This document shows positions 25,507 to 35,327 of a DNA stretch of 64,000 nucleotides, one piece after another (positions within the stretch are counted from its first letter, which is position 1; the number at the start of each line of letters is the position of its first letter). Source of the stretch: Dermatophilaceae bacterium Soc4.6 (GTDB taxonomy: Bacteria; Actinomycetota; Actinomycetes; Actinomycetales; Dermatophilaceae). The stretch is taken from positions 4,154,001 through 4,218,000 of the forward strand of contig JAZGVH010000002.1 in the NCBI GenBank assembly GCA_039889245.1, given 5' to 3'. A model generated the notes under the pieces. The model ran no database searches, was not told the origin of the DNA, and saw nothing but the letters and a program-made list of their open reading frames with translations. Both the position numbers and the translations under genes were made by a program.

Positions 25507-25939
25507 GTCATCGTGGGCTCCAAGGTGATGTGGATGGTTATCTCCGTATGCGCGGTTTCGGGCCCCGGTGGACAGGTGAGCCGGGCTCATTGCCAACGCC
25601 TGGGTCTCGCTGGACCTCGAGGACGGCCGCAGCGGCAGACCGGCGTCCGGGCACAGTGAGGATGAGCACGGGGGTCTTCTGGACCGACGCCATCATCCGA
25701 CCGCCGGTGCCACGGTAGAGACCGGTCACAGCATGGTTGCCCCACCGTAGGGCGGTGCTCGCGAGGCCCATGGCCCCTCCTATGGGGTGCTGTCGATGCC
25801 GAACCTACTCCGGAACTGAGGGACGGTGTGACCCGCGGTCGGTCGCGCGGCGGCCCGGATGGGCTACGGCACATTGCCTCAGCCACGCAGGGTTGCCGTG
25901 GTTTCGGTCGAGTCACCCGTCGGTCAGCCACGGGTCGCA
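25507..25939. other. Intergenic region, no gene recognised
   Basis: About 430 nt between the excisionase start and the terminators of the S53 peptidase gene. Short frames are present on both strands (for example 25538-25771 minus) without family resemblance or ribosome sites. The excisionase promoter must lie here. Confidence 0.35.
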
Positions 25940-26009
25940 GGGGTTCCTGCAGTGGGCTGCAGGAACCCCAGCCCCCGGTGAGGCCCGGCGGCAACCCGCG
26001 CCGAGCCTC
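25940..26009 (-). terminator. Two consecutive hairpins after the S53 peptidase gene
   Basis: A perfect 13-bp stem, GGGGTTCCTGCAG (25940-25952) with CTGCAGGAACCCC (25957-25969) and loop TGGG. Nearer the gene is a second, imperfect stem (GAGGC-C-CGGCG with CGCCG-A-GCCTC, 25980-26009). They lie 15-85 nt beyond the peptidase stop. No T tract is seen. Confidence 0.6.
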
Positions 26010-26024
26010 CCGGGTGGGGCGGTT

Positions 26025-27560
26025 CTAGTGGGCGAGCAACTGTTGGATGTACTGCGGTGCGTGCGGGCTTCCCCAGCCAGTGGTCAGGTCGTAACCTGCC
26101 GTGGTCGGGTAGCCGGGTACTGGATCGGGCGTCACGAAGCCGTTTGCTGCGGTGTCCCAGATCCTGTTGTTCTGCAGCACCCCGCTTGGGGCGGTGCCGT
26201 AGGTGTGCGGGATAACGTCGCTGAACGCGCTTGACCGGTCGAAGGAGGGGCTGTAGATCACGGAGTTGAGGTCCCCGATCGGCGGCTTGGAGGCAGCCGC
26301 CCGCGCCTGGTTGGCGATCGCCGTGACGGCAGCGACCTGAGGCGATGACGCCGAGGTCCCCCCGAAGACTCCCCACCGTGGGCTGCCTTCGATCGCGGGG
26401 AAGTAGGAGTGGAAGACGAGGACGCCGCCGTTGACGGCCGCGTTCCAGGCGACGTCCGGGACCCCCCGCTGGTGACCGACGATCGAGGCCACCGGGTCCT
26501 GATAGGAGGGGCGTCCGTAGATCGTGGACAGGCCACCGCCGGTCGCGATGCCGGCCCAGCTCTCGTTCCATACCGGCTCAGTGCTTCCACCGGGGTTCCA
26601 TGACCAGTAGGCAGGGTTGGGGGCCCCGGTGTCGAGGAAGGGCTTGTCCTGCGTGGGGTTCCATGTCCAGCCAGACTGAACCTGCGTGCCGCCGACCGAG
26701 GTGACAAACGGGGAGACGTTCGGGTAGCTCACCTCCGGTGTCGTTCCGGCGGTTGACGCTCGGTGCGAGCGAATCACCCCCACCGACCCGGTGTCACCGG
26801 AGGAGGAGAAGAAGGTGTCGCGCTTCGCCAGTCCGCGTTTGAAGGTGGCGTCGAACTTGGCGAACTGCTGCGCGGCGGCGGCGCTCGAGGCGAAGGCCTG
26901 CTCGTCGGTGCCGAACGACATGGAGAAGACAGTGCCAGGCGGGTACTTCGTGATGGCCCAGTCGATGGCCTTCATGAGGTTGGGCAGCCCTTGCACGCCT
27001 TGGGTCTCGGCGGGAGGGGTGGCAAGCAGGACGATGTGCGCCTTGGGCGCCATGGCGTAGGCCCATTGCACGTCAAGGTTCGCCTCACCGGCCCACCCGT
27101 CCGCGGATGTGGGGCCGGACTGCCCCGAGCCGTTACCGGTGGCGTGGGTGTAGTCCGGGGTGCCGAGCGGGAAAGCCGTCTCGAAGCTCGGCGCAGGACC
27201 ATTGAAGGTCTGGGCGAAGAAGGCTAGGTCTGTGGCCGCTGTCGGGCTGCCGTAGGCGTCGACCGCGACGATGGTCTGGCCGGCACCGTCGTTGCTGGTG
27301 GCCAGCGGCCCGAGGCCGTAGAACGACCTCAGGTCATCGGGACGGTAGCAGTGGAGGATCGTCGATATCCGATTGTCCGGGGCAGGGCGCTGGCATGCGA
27401 CTCCGGTGGTGTCGCTGGCCGTGGCCGCCCGGAAGGCGCTCTCCGGCGCTCGTGCGACGAATGGCTGGACCGTAGCCACGGCGGCTACTGGGATCGCAGT
27501 TGCGGGTGCGGTCAGGGCGGTCAGGGCGCCGAGCGCAACCAGGAACCTAGTTATCTTCAT
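26025..27560 (-). CDS. Secreted S53 (sedolisin) serine-carboxyl peptidase
   Basis: A 511-residue exported protease. A Sec signal (MKITRFLVALGALTALTAPATA) starts the protein. Sedolisin catalytic features are visible: E-x3-D in GWAGEANLDVQW, the oxyanion Asp in SSSGDTGS and the nucleophile Ser in FGGTSASSPQV. There is no full-length activation pro-domain; only about 70 residues separate the signal from YGLGPLA. So it is a short-pro form. A second, more divergent S53 enzyme lies at 33.3-34.4 kb. It belongs to the accessory region after the integrase. Confidence 0.87.
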   Translation of the reverse strand: MKITRFLVALGALTALTAPATAIPVAAVATVQPFVARAPESAFRAATASDTTGVACQRPAPDNRISTILHCYRPDDLRSFYGLGPLATSNDGAGQTIVAVDAYGSPTAATDLAFFAQTFNGPAPSFETAFPLGTPDYTHATGNGSGQSGPTSADGWAGEANLDVQWAYAMAPKAHIVLLATPPAETQGVQGLPNLMKAIDWAITKYPPGTVFSMSFGTDEQAFASSAAAAQQFAKFDATFKRGLAKRDTFFSSSGDTGSVGVIRSHRASTAGTTPEVSYPNVSPFVTSVGGTQVQSGWTWNPTQDKPFLDTGAPNPAYWSWNPGGSTEPVWNESWAGIATGGGLSTIYGRPSYQDPVASIVGHQRGVPDVAWNAAVNGGVLVFHSYFPAIEGSPRWGVFGGTSASSPQVAAVTAIANQARAAASKPPIGDLNSVIYSPSFDRSSAFSDVIPHTYGTAPSGVLQNNRIWDTAANGFVTPDPVPGYPTTAGYDLTTGWGSPHAPQYIQQLLAH

Positions 27561-27849
27561 GTGGACCTCTCAAGTCGAGGCCGCCGGGACAGGCCCGGGG
27601 GGTACGTGGCACCTGTCGGGCAAGCGAGTGATGGGGTACACCCTCGTCCAGCGAGACGGGAAGCACAAGGGTTCGCGCTGGTGCCCCTCAACCCTTGTGA
27701 CCCCTTGTGACCTGAGGCCGAAAGCACCGTTGGGGGTGGCTTGACCCGCGGGCCTGCAGGTTGCGTTCGCGCCTTGACAGGGGCCGCAGGGTGTCACTCC
27801 GGATTGAGGAGGGCGAAAGGTGCCAAATGGAATTAGGCCTCGTGGTGCC

Positions 27850-28110
27850 CGCATTGCACGCGGGCTCGAATGCGGTGACGGGGACCGCGACGAGGTGGGT
27901 GCGCAGGGTGGTGCACCTCGTCTTGGCGTGACGGGTGGAGGCGGTCACGCCGGCGGCGCGCAGGATGTTGAACGAGAGGCAGGCCAGCGCAGGCCAGCGG
28001 AAGTCGGCGTCGAACGTGCGCGACGGGCGTGGGCCAAGGAGCCACACGTCCGCTCGGCGATGCCCTGGTCGGCGTGCGAGTGGTTACTTGTGGACGGGCG
28101 GGTCTCGTCC
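27850..28110 (-). pseudogene. IS1380-family transposase remnant, C-terminal
   Basis: Two minus frames resemble the end of the intact IS1380 transposase at 44.7 kb. HSHADQGIAERTCGSLAHARR matches its THRDHAIVEQVIAELKSGALAH. FDADFRWPALACLSFNILRAAG then RCTTLRTHLVAVP matches FDANAAWLALACLAFNLLRAAG and following residues. The frame breaks between the two blocks, and the rest of the gene is gone. Confidence 0.75.
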
Positions 28111-28158
28111 GCCGCGCCCAACAGTAGCAACGGTTCTTGTCCGAGCGGAGGTGTCGTC

Positions 28159-28500
28159 GTGACCGTCAAGACCGCACCCGAGCTGCCCGCCGACCTCGCC
28201 GCGGGTCTGCGCCGGCTCAAGCTGTCGACGATCCGCCAGCTCGCGCCCGAGCTGCTGCTGACCGCGAAGACCCAACGCTGGACACCCGAGGGGATCCTGC
28301 GGACCCTGATCGAGGCCGAGGTCGCCTCCCGCGACGCCTCGAACACCGCCGCCCGGCTCAAGGCCGCGACGTTCCCCGTGACCAAGACCGTCGAGGAGTT
28401 CGACGTCGCCGCGTCCTCGATCCCCCCACCGACGTGGGCGTACCTCACCTCGTTGGAGTGGATCCAGGCCCGGGAGAACCTAGCCCTGATCGGCCCGGCG
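28159..28500 (+). pseudogene. istB: istB (IS21-family helper ATPase), N-terminal half, interrupted
   Basis: The first 114 codons of an IS21-type IstB: LPADLAAGLRRLKLSTIRQLAPELLLTAKTQRWTPEGILRTLIEAE, then SLEWIQARENLALIGPA. It stops exactly where the Walker A loop (GPxGTGKS) should continue. The 3' half resumes at 32464 after the Tn554-like insertion. GTG 28159 follows GGAGG. No istA is found upstream; an IS1380 relic abuts it. Confidence 0.88.
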
Positions 28501-28512
28501 GTTATCAGGGGG
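28501..28512 (+). repeat. Left terminal inverted repeat of the Tn554-like element
   Basis: GTTATCAGGGGG, the exact reverse complement of 32452-32463. It begins directly after codon 114 of istB. Confidence 0.85.
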
Positions 28513-28619
28513 AGTTGACCCGCCCGCAGGTACGTCGCTGACGAGTTGCTGTCGGTCCTTTTGTCATTGTCGTTGCTCCGCTATCAGCGGGAGTTCTTCG
28601 ACGAGATGGAACGACAACT

Positions 28620-29801
28620 GTGGCAATCAGTGTGGCGGTTCGGCCCTCGGATGGGCGTCGGACGTGGACCGTGGTCGATGAGGCCTACCGGACGGTGGGT
28701 CCGGTCGAGGAGTGGCTGGAGGCGCACCGGCTGTTGTGGTCGCCTAACACGGTGCGCAGCTACGCCACCTCGATGGCTCAGTGGTGGTCGTTCCTGGAGC
28801 AGCGCGGCGAGGCCGAGCAGTGGCAGGACGTCGGCGTGCCGACGGTCTCGGGTTTCCTGTCCTGGTTGCGCAACGGCCGCCGCGTCGAGCACGCCATCGT
28901 GGAGCCAACCGAGGCGCCGTCACCGGAGACGCTCGAGGCGCGCCTGGCGGCGGTGATCTCGTTCTACCGGTGGCAGCATGCGGTCTTCGGGGTGAAGGTC
29001 GCGCAAAGGCTGCTGCGCGGTGCGCCGCGACAGGCCCCGGCACGGGGACTGTTGGCGCATCTGGACCAGCGCACAAGGCCCGGGCCCTCCTCGCTGGTGC
29101 GGGTGCGACGGAGTCGGCGAGGCGACCGCCCGCCGCTGCTGCTGCCGCAGCAGATCCAAGAGATCCTCGATTCCTGTGCCGCGGTGGACCCGGTGAGCGG
29201 GGAGTGGGTGGGGAACCTGCGAGATCGGCTCGTGTTCGCGATGCTCGCGGAGACCGGGATGCGACTGGGTGAGCTGCTGGGTATGCGGATCCGCGACTTC
29301 GTGATGGGCCGCGGCGACACCCCCTACGTCGAGGTCGTTCCCCGCGAGGACAACCCGAACGGTGCGCGGGTGAAGATGATGCGCCCTCGCCGGATCTATG
29401 TCGGCCATGACCTCGAGCGGCTGTTCGCCGACTACCTGACCCATCTGGCCTGCCACGCCGCGACGCTCGGCCTGACGGTGTCCGCGGACTCGGCGCTCTT
29501 CGTCAACTTGCAGCGGCCGCCGCTGCTGGCCGCGTTACGCGAGGGCACCGTGCGGGACAAGACCACCTCGTTACGCAACAAAGGTATTGGCCCGCCGGGC
29601 TGGACCCCGCACTGGTTCCGGCACAGCCACGCCACCGCACTGCTGCTGGCCGGCACCCCCGAATGGGTCGTCTCCCGACGCCTGGGTCACGCCCACGTGC
29701 AAACCACCCTCGACCTCTACGGGTGGGTGCGTGAGGACGAGGCCCTGCGTGCCGCCGCGACGTGGACCTCCTACGTAGCCGACTGGCAGGTGACCCGATG
29801 A
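28620..29801 (+). CDS. Tyrosine recombinase, TnpA-like
   Basis: A 393-residue recombinase. The N-terminal SAM-like domain (RSYATSMAQWWSFLEQRG) is followed by the catalytic domain. Catalytic residues are R in ETGMRLGELLGM, H-x-x-R in PHWFRHSHATALL, LGHAHVQTT and the nucleophile Y in TLDLYGWV. It sits in the position and size range of TnpA of Tn554. GTG 28620 is taken as start; the ribosome site is weak. Its stop overlaps the next gene (ATGA at 29798-29801). Confidence 0.88.
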   Translation: MAISVAVRPSDGRRTWTVVDEAYRTVGPVEEWLEAHRLLWSPNTVRSYATSMAQWWSFLEQRGEAEQWQDVGVPTVSGFLSWLRNGRRVEHAIVEPTEAPSPETLEARLAAVISFYRWQHAVFGVKVAQRLLRGAPRQAPARGLLAHLDQRTRPGPSSLVRVRRSRRGDRPPLLLPQQIQEILDSCAAVDPVSGEWVGNLRDRLVFAMLAETGMRLGELLGMRIRDFVMGRGDTPYVEVVPREDNPNGARVKMMRPRRIYVGHDLERLFADYLTHLACHAATLGLTVSADSALFVNLQRPPLLAALREGTVRDKTTSLRNKGIGPPGWTPHWFRHSHATALLLAGTPEWVVSRRLGHAHVQTTLDLYGWVREDEALRAAATWTSYVADWQVTR

Positions 29802-31957
29802 CCGACAAGCGCACCGACCTTGTCCTGGCCGGCGGCTCCGACCCGGTGTGGCGGCTGTGGCAGCAGCTCCCGGAGGCGTGGCGTGGGCCGGTCATCGGCC
29901 CGGACATCGAGAACTGGGCCGCCGTGACCGAGAACGGTGACCGCAGGATCGACCTGAGCGGGCTGCCCGACCCGTACCCCGCCGAGCTGGCGTGGATGGC
30001 GCACTGGCAGGCCACCGACGGCACCCGCTCCTCGGTGCTGGCGGTCAACCAGCTCGCCAACATCCTGCGCCGCGCCATCCGGGACAACCATCCCTTCCCC
30101 GGCTCGATCCGCGCCATGGACTGGGACGCCGCCTCGGCGTTGCAGGGCTGGTTCTACGCGGTCCGATGGAACCGGCTGCCACCCCAGGGCAGCCGGGCCC
30201 GGCTGCGGGTGGTGTTCGGGTTCGCTCGGCTGGCGCTGCTGGCCCGCTGCCACGACGGGCCGTGGTGGACCCTGGACGACTGGCAGCCACGCTGCGACCC
30301 GCGGATCCCGCTGACCGGGCGGGAGCCGTTGGGGAACTACGGCTGCTCACCCGGGCACCTCGCCCAGCCCTGGCTGCGTGAGGCGGTCAAGTGGCACCTG
30401 GGCACCCAGCTGGAGTCCGGCGTCCTGCGCTGGACCACGATCAGCCAGGAACGGCTCAAGTCCCTGCGCCGCTTCGACAACTGGCTCTCGGTGACCTTCG
30501 AGGACCCTCGCGACATCCTCGGCGACCCGGCCGCGGCGCCCGAGCACGCTGCCGCGTTCCGCCGCTGGACCGCGGACCCGACCAACCGGATGACCCGTCA
30601 GACCGACCGACGCTACTACGGCAAACCGGTCCAGCCGCGCCAGGTCAACGACGACCTGCGAGCAGTCGCGGAACTGCTCGCGTTCGTCGCCGCGAACCCC
30701 CGCGAGGCCCGCGGCGTCCTCGGCGCCGGGCCCTGGCAGCACGTCACCGACACTCACGCGGCCAGCTGGTTTCGTCAGGTCACTCGGATCCCGCACACCT
30801 CCACCGTCAACGACCGCCACTACGTCGACGACCGCGCCATGGCCCAGATCATCGCCGGTTTGCCACTGCTCGGCCTGCCGCGCGACGAGCAGATGACCAT
30901 CACCCGCGGTGACGGCCAGCAGGTGCTTGCCCGCGGGCTGGACGACCCGCAGGCGATGCGGATGATCTTGCTGCAGGTCCTCACGGGTCGACGCGCCAGC
31001 GAGGTCCGCACCTGCGAGTTCGACTGCCTGTCAGAGCTTCCGGCCCCCACCGCGCAGGACGCCGCGGGCCAGGAGGTCGTGCGTTTCCGGTACGCCCAAA
31101 GCAAGATCGACATCGCCCCGGACAGCATCCTCGTCGACCGCGAGGTCGCCGAGATCATCGAGGAACAGCAACGCTGGGTCCGGCAGTCCTTCCCCGAACT
31201 GCGGCCGCGGTTCCTGTTCGTCCAGCGCACCGGCAACCGCCGCGGCGACAAGCCCTACCCGTCGGGCACCTACAACTGGATGCTGCGCGAACTGAGCGAC
31301 GTGGCTCGGATCACCGACAGCAAGGGCCGAGCGGTCAACCTCAGCAACACCCACCGGTTCCGGCACACCAAGCTGACCCGGCTCGCCGAGCTTGGGCTGC
31401 CGATCCACGTACTGCAGCGATACGCCGGCCACGCCACCCCGACCATGTCGATGCACTACATCGCCCAACGCCAGGAACACGCCGAACAGGCGTTCCTGGC
31501 CACCGCCAAACTCAAGGCCGACGGCACCCGCGTGCAGTTCTCCTCCGAGGACTACGACAGCCTGCACCTGTTCGAGCGCGCCGACCGGGTCCTGCCACAC
31601 GGCTGGTGCCTGCTGCCGCCGCTGCAGTCCTGCGACAAGGGCAACGCCTGTCTGACCTGCTCGGTCTTCGTCACCGACCAGACCCACCACACCGCCCTGG
31701 CACGTCAGCTGGTCGAGACCGACCAGCTGATCGCCCGCAGCACCGCAGCCTTCCAGGACAAGTACGGACGCCCCATGCCCGAGGACAACATCTGGCTCGC
31801 CCAGCGACGCGCGGAACAGGCCGCGCTGACCCGGCTGCTCAGCCTTATCGACGACCACCCCGACCGAGCCGTGCACGGCGGCGGCTGCGGCACGCCGCCG
31901 GGTGGACCGGTCCCGCTCACCCTCGACCTCACCCGCCACCGAAGGAGCACCCCGTGA
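29798..31957 (+). CDS. Large tyrosine recombinase, TnpB-like
   Basis: A 719-residue recombinase with a long N-terminal region and a catalytic domain at about residues 370-570. Catalytic residues are R in LTGRRASEVRTCEFD, H-x-x-R in NTHRFRHTKLT, AGHATPTMS and Y in MSMHYIAQ. A later SCDKGNACLTCSVFV segment with three cysteines looks metal-binding. Large second recombinases like this are the TnpB of Tn554-type elements. It is translationally coupled at both ends (ATGA, then GTGA at 31954-31957). Confidence 0.88.
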   Translation: MTDKRTDLVLAGGSDPVWRLWQQLPEAWRGPVIGPDIENWAAVTENGDRRIDLSGLPDPYPAELAWMAHWQATDGTRSSVLAVNQLANILRRAIRDNHPFPGSIRAMDWDAASALQGWFYAVRWNRLPPQGSRARLRVVFGFARLALLARCHDGPWWTLDDWQPRCDPRIPLTGREPLGNYGCSPGHLAQPWLREAVKWHLGTQLESGVLRWTTISQERLKSLRRFDNWLSVTFEDPRDILGDPAAAPEHAAAFRRWTADPTNRMTRQTDRRYYGKPVQPRQVNDDLRAVAELLAFVAANPREARGVLGAGPWQHVTDTHAASWFRQVTRIPHTSTVNDRHYVDDRAMAQIIAGLPLLGLPRDEQMTITRGDGQQVLARGLDDPQAMRMILLQVLTGRRASEVRTCEFDCLSELPAPTAQDAAGQEVVRFRYAQSKIDIAPDSILVDREVAEIIEEQQRWVRQSFPELRPRFLFVQRTGNRRGDKPYPSGTYNWMLRELSDVARITDSKGRAVNLSNTHRFRHTKLTRLAELGLPIHVLQRYAGHATPTMSMHYIAQRQEHAEQAFLATAKLKADGTRVQFSSEDYDSLHLFERADRVLPHGWCLLPPLQSCDKGNACLTCSVFVTDQTHHTALARQLVETDQLIARSTAAFQDKYGRPMPEDNIWLAQRRAEQAALTRLLSLIDDHPDRAVHGGGCGTPPGGPVPLTLDLTRHRRSTP

Positions 31958-32421
31958 CCGCGAACCGTGACCAACGCGTCGCCGCGCTGACCGCCGCGGC
32001 CAAGGCCAAGTCCGCAGCGAAGACCACGGCCGCCGAGCAAGCCCTCCGCGCCCTGATCAAACGCGGCGAGGCCATCACCTTCCAGGCCGTCCAACGCGAG
32101 GCCGGCGTCTCCCACGCCTTCCTCTACAACCACCCCGAACTCCGCGGCCGCATCGAACGGCTCCGCGAGCAGAGCCGCCCCCCGTCGCGCACCCCAACCG
32201 CGCCAGCAGACGTCGAGAGCACCCTCGTACTCGCCCTGACCGCTCAGATCACCGCCCTGAAACAGCGGCACCGTCAGGAAGTCCGTGCTCTACGCGCCGC
32301 CCTCGAACAAGCCCACGGGGAGAACCTCGACCTACGCCGAGAGCTCGCCCGCCGAGGCCACACCCTCACCAGCGCCCCCGCCACCGCCCGACTCGTCGCA
32401 TCGATCGCAACAACGTCCTGA
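31954..32421 (+). CDS. DUF6262-family protein, TnpC-like
   Basis: A 155-residue mostly helical protein. The N-terminal ~75 residues (ALIKRGEAITFQAVQREAGVSHAFLYNHPELRGRIERLRE) look like a helix-turn-helix; a coiled coil follows (about 95-135). This is the accessory third protein of Tn554-like elements; TnpC of Tn554 influences orientation and efficiency of transposition. GTG 31954 follows AAGGAG and overlaps the previous stop. Confidence 0.82.
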   Translation: MTANRDQRVAALTAAAKAKSAAKTTAAEQALRALIKRGEAITFQAVQREAGVSHAFLYNHPELRGRIERLREQSRPPSRTPTAPADVESTLVLALTAQITALKQRHRQEVRALRAALEQAHGENLDLRRELARRGHTLTSAPATARLVASIATTS

Positions 32422-32451
32422 CCTGCAAGAACATGACCACTACAAGCCTGA

Positions 32452-32463
32452 CCCCCTGATAAC
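32452..32463 (-). repeat. Right terminal inverted repeat of the Tn554-like element
   Basis: CCCCCTGATAAC, the perfect complement of 28501-28512. The istB sequence GGTGGCACCGGCAAG resumes 1 nt later. Confidence 0.85.
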
Positions 32464-32902
32464 GGGTGGCACCGGCAAGTCGCACACCCTCATCGCCCTG
32501 GGGCACGTCGCAGTGCACGCCGGGTACAAGGTCAAGTACGCCGCCGCCGCCGACCTCGTCGAGACCCTGTACCGGGGCCTTGCGGACAACAGCGTCGGCA
32601 AGACCATCGAGACCCTCCTGCGGCACGACGTCCTACTCATCGACGAGGTCGGGTTCGCCCCGCTCGACGACACCGGCACGCAGCTGCTGTTCCGCCTCGT
32701 CGTCGCCGCCTACGAACGCCGCTCGCTGGCCATCGCCTCGCACTGGTCGTTCGAGGACTGGGGACGGTTCCTACCCGAGCACACGACCGCCGTCAGCCTC
32801 CTCGACCGGCTCCTGCACCACGCCACCCCCGTGGTCACGACCGGTCAGTCGTACCGCATGCGCGACGCCAAAAGAGGGACAGGAGGCCGCCCCATCACCT
32901 GA
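32464..32902 (+). pseudogene. istB: istB, C-terminal half, separated from its start
   Basis: From 32465 the frame reads GGTGKSHTLIALGHVAVHAGYKVKY, then Walker B VLLIDEVGFAPLDD, and ends LLDRLLHHATPVVTTGQSYRMRDAKRG. It completes the ATPase whose N-terminal half is at 28159-28500. The half has no start codon of its own. Removing 28501-32467 exactly would restore GPAGTGKSH in frame. Confidence 0.88.
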
Positions 32903-32919
32903 GCATCACCGCGAGGGGT

Positions 32920-32962
32920 GGGGACTTTCACTTGGCCACCAGCGGGGACCTGCACTTGGCCA
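32920..32962. repeat. IS21-type terminal direct repeats
   Basis: Two 19-bp copies differing at two positions (GGGGACTTTCACTTGGCCA at 32920-32938 and GGGGACCTGCACTTGGCCA at 32944-32962), spaced 24 bp. Such repeats after istB are typical of IS21 ends and bind the transposase. Confidence 0.6.
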
Positions 32963-33165
32963 TTGACACCGCGTCCTCCGGGACGCGCACGCCAGGATTC
33001 ATCCTCCACATCGCCGCCACCCGACATCAAGCCCAACACCCCGCCCTACTCGCCCTACCCGGGCTGACCTGCCGAAACGCGACGTTGCCGGGGCCCTGGA
33101 GGTAGGTCGAGGTGGGCGCGGCGAGCCGGTTCGAGCGCGCAGAAGCCTGGCCCGACCAGACGCGG

Positions 33166-33204
33166 GTGTCCCCCTCTTCCGGCGGGTGCGAAAGAGGGGG
33201 ACAC
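33166..33204 (-). terminator. 13-bp perfect hairpin after the second S53 peptidase gene
   Basis: GTGTCCCCCTCTT (33166-33178) and AAGAGGGGGACAC (33192-33204) pair perfectly across 13 nt, 60 nt beyond the peptidase stop on the minus strand. Confidence 0.65.
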
Positions 33205-33264
33205 CGTGGTCAGGCGTGGTTAGGCGGGTCAGATAGCCAGGTGCGATACGGCACCCATCTCGGG

Positions 33265-34428
33265 TCAGAACGAGAGCAGGCCCGCTGGTGTGCCGAGACC
33301 GGTCGGACCGTCCCAGCCCGTGCCGCTGGTGCACCACACCGGCGTCGGGCAGGTGCCGTTGGAGCCGCTGGTCACGTCGTTGAGGCCTCCGGTGTGGCTC
33401 CACGTATACGCGGCGGGGTAACCGGACAGGTTGCCGGCGAGGGCGTAGACGCTGGCGATGATGGGCGAGGATGCGCTCGTCCCGCCATAGACCTGCCAGC
33501 CCTTCCGGCCCTGGTAGGAGGTCGAGTCGTAGACCGCGACGCCCGTGTTGGGGTCGGCGACGGCCGAGACGTCGGCGTTGGCTTTGCCGGAGCACTGGGT
33601 GGCGGGCGTCTGCCACGCGGGCTTGGCGTTGATCGTCGAGCAGCCGCTCCCGGCGCCGCTCCACGCGGTCTCGGTCCAGCCCCGGGCGGTGCTCGACCTC
33701 TTCAGGCTGGTGCCGCCCACGGCCACGACGGAGCCGAACGACGCGGGGGACTCGATGCCGTAGCCGGCGTCACCGGTCGAGGCGGTCACCGCGATACCGG
33801 GGTGGTCGTATGCCGGGGTGCCGGCTGAGTCCGAGCCGCCGTAGCTGTTGCTGATAGCGGCCACGCCTTGGGTCGCGGCGTAGTTCACGGCCAGACCAAG
33901 GTCGCTGAAGCTGGCCGAACTGGCCTCGACAAGGAGGATCTTGCACGAAGGGCAGGCGGCCGAGACCATGTCAAGGTCGAGGCTGATCTCCGTCGCCCAG
34001 CCGGCGTTGGTGCGCGGCAAGGATGTAGTCGAGCCGGTCTGGCTCACCTTCCGGAAGCAGCCGTTCGCGGTCGTGCACGCCGCGAGACCGTACTGGGTGC
34101 GGTACACACCGAGGTCGGCCTCGGCCGTCGGGTCGTTGTAGGCGTCCACGATCGCCACGGTCGGCGTCGACGTGCTGGCGAGACGATACGCCGATTGGAT
34201 GTCTGCTGGGCCTAACCCTGCCGGGGTGGCGGTCACCTGAGGCTTCCCCGTGGCGTCGACGCGGACCAGTGCGTGGCATGCTGCGCTGCCCGCCGCTGGC
34301 TTCGCGCAGGTGCGCATCGAGTGAGCCGTCCCGGTCGTCGACGGCTGGGCTGAGGCGGTCACACCTCCAGCCAGCATCAGGGCCGGGGCCGCAACGGCAG
34401 CCAAAACTGTCAGCGTGGTGCGTCTCAT
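33265..34428 (-). CDS. Secreted S53-like (sedolisin-type) peptidase, compact form
   Basis: A 387-residue exported protease. Signal peptide MRRTTLTVLAAVAAPALMLAGG then TASA. The catalytic set is present: E-x3-D in GWATEISLDLDMV, Asp in TASTGDAGYG, Ser in YGGTSASSPIIAS. The pro-region is very short (about 70 residues, with paired cysteines). It resembles actinobacterial mini-sedolisins. ATG 34428 follows GGAGG. It shares the accessory region with the larger S53 enzyme at 26.0-27.6 kb and a terminator hairpin follows. Confidence 0.85.
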   Translation of the reverse strand: MRRTTLTVLAAVAAPALMLAGGVTASAQPSTTGTAHSMRTCAKPAAGSAACHALVRVDATGKPQVTATPAGLGPADIQSAYRLASTSTPTVAIVDAYNDPTAEADLGVYRTQYGLAACTTANGCFRKVSQTGSTTSLPRTNAGWATEISLDLDMVSAACPSCKILLVEASSASFSDLGLAVNYAATQGVAAISNSYGGSDSAGTPAYDHPGIAVTASTGDAGYGIESPASFGSVVAVGGTSLKRSSTARGWTETAWSGAGSGCSTINAKPAWQTPATQCSGKANADVSAVADPNTGVAVYDSTSYQGRKGWQVYGGTSASSPIIASVYALAGNLSGYPAAYTWSHTGGLNDVTSGSNGTCPTPVWCTSGTGWDGPTGLGTPAGLLSF

Positions 34429-34575
34429 CAAACCTCCAACAAGGGTCGCCAGCCGGCGCGGACAGCGTTGCAAGAACCCCCTGGTAGGGGATTCCGACTG
34501 CGGCGGCGGCCGACGATGACGGATCGGACAAAACCGAACCCACGCCACACGTTGCGATTCTGCTGGGCAAACCGT

Positions 34576-35327
<752 letters not shown>

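Larger units (their letters stand above)
28501..32463 (+). mobile_element. Tn554-like transposon (three-gene tyrosine-recombinase element) inserted in istB
   Basis: A 3,963-bp element bounded by perfect 12-bp inverted repeats, GTTATCAGGGGG at 28501-28512 and CCCCCTGATAAC at 32452-32463. It carries three plus-strand genes with overlapping start/stop codons: two tyrosine recombinases and a DUF6262 protein, the TnpA-TnpB-TnpC order of Tn554. It carries no cargo. It splits an istB gene within its Walker A codons. No obvious target-site duplication is present. The 4 nt after the right end (32464-32467, GGGT) are extra relative to the expected istB sequence and may be part of the element or a coupling sequence. 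Confidence 0.88.

Noticed and set aside
29762-31957. Reading the large recombinase as a defence or restriction protein because of its cysteine motif
   Set aside because: The R, H-x-x-R and Y residues and its coupling to a second recombinase and DUF6262 fit Tn554 TnpB.
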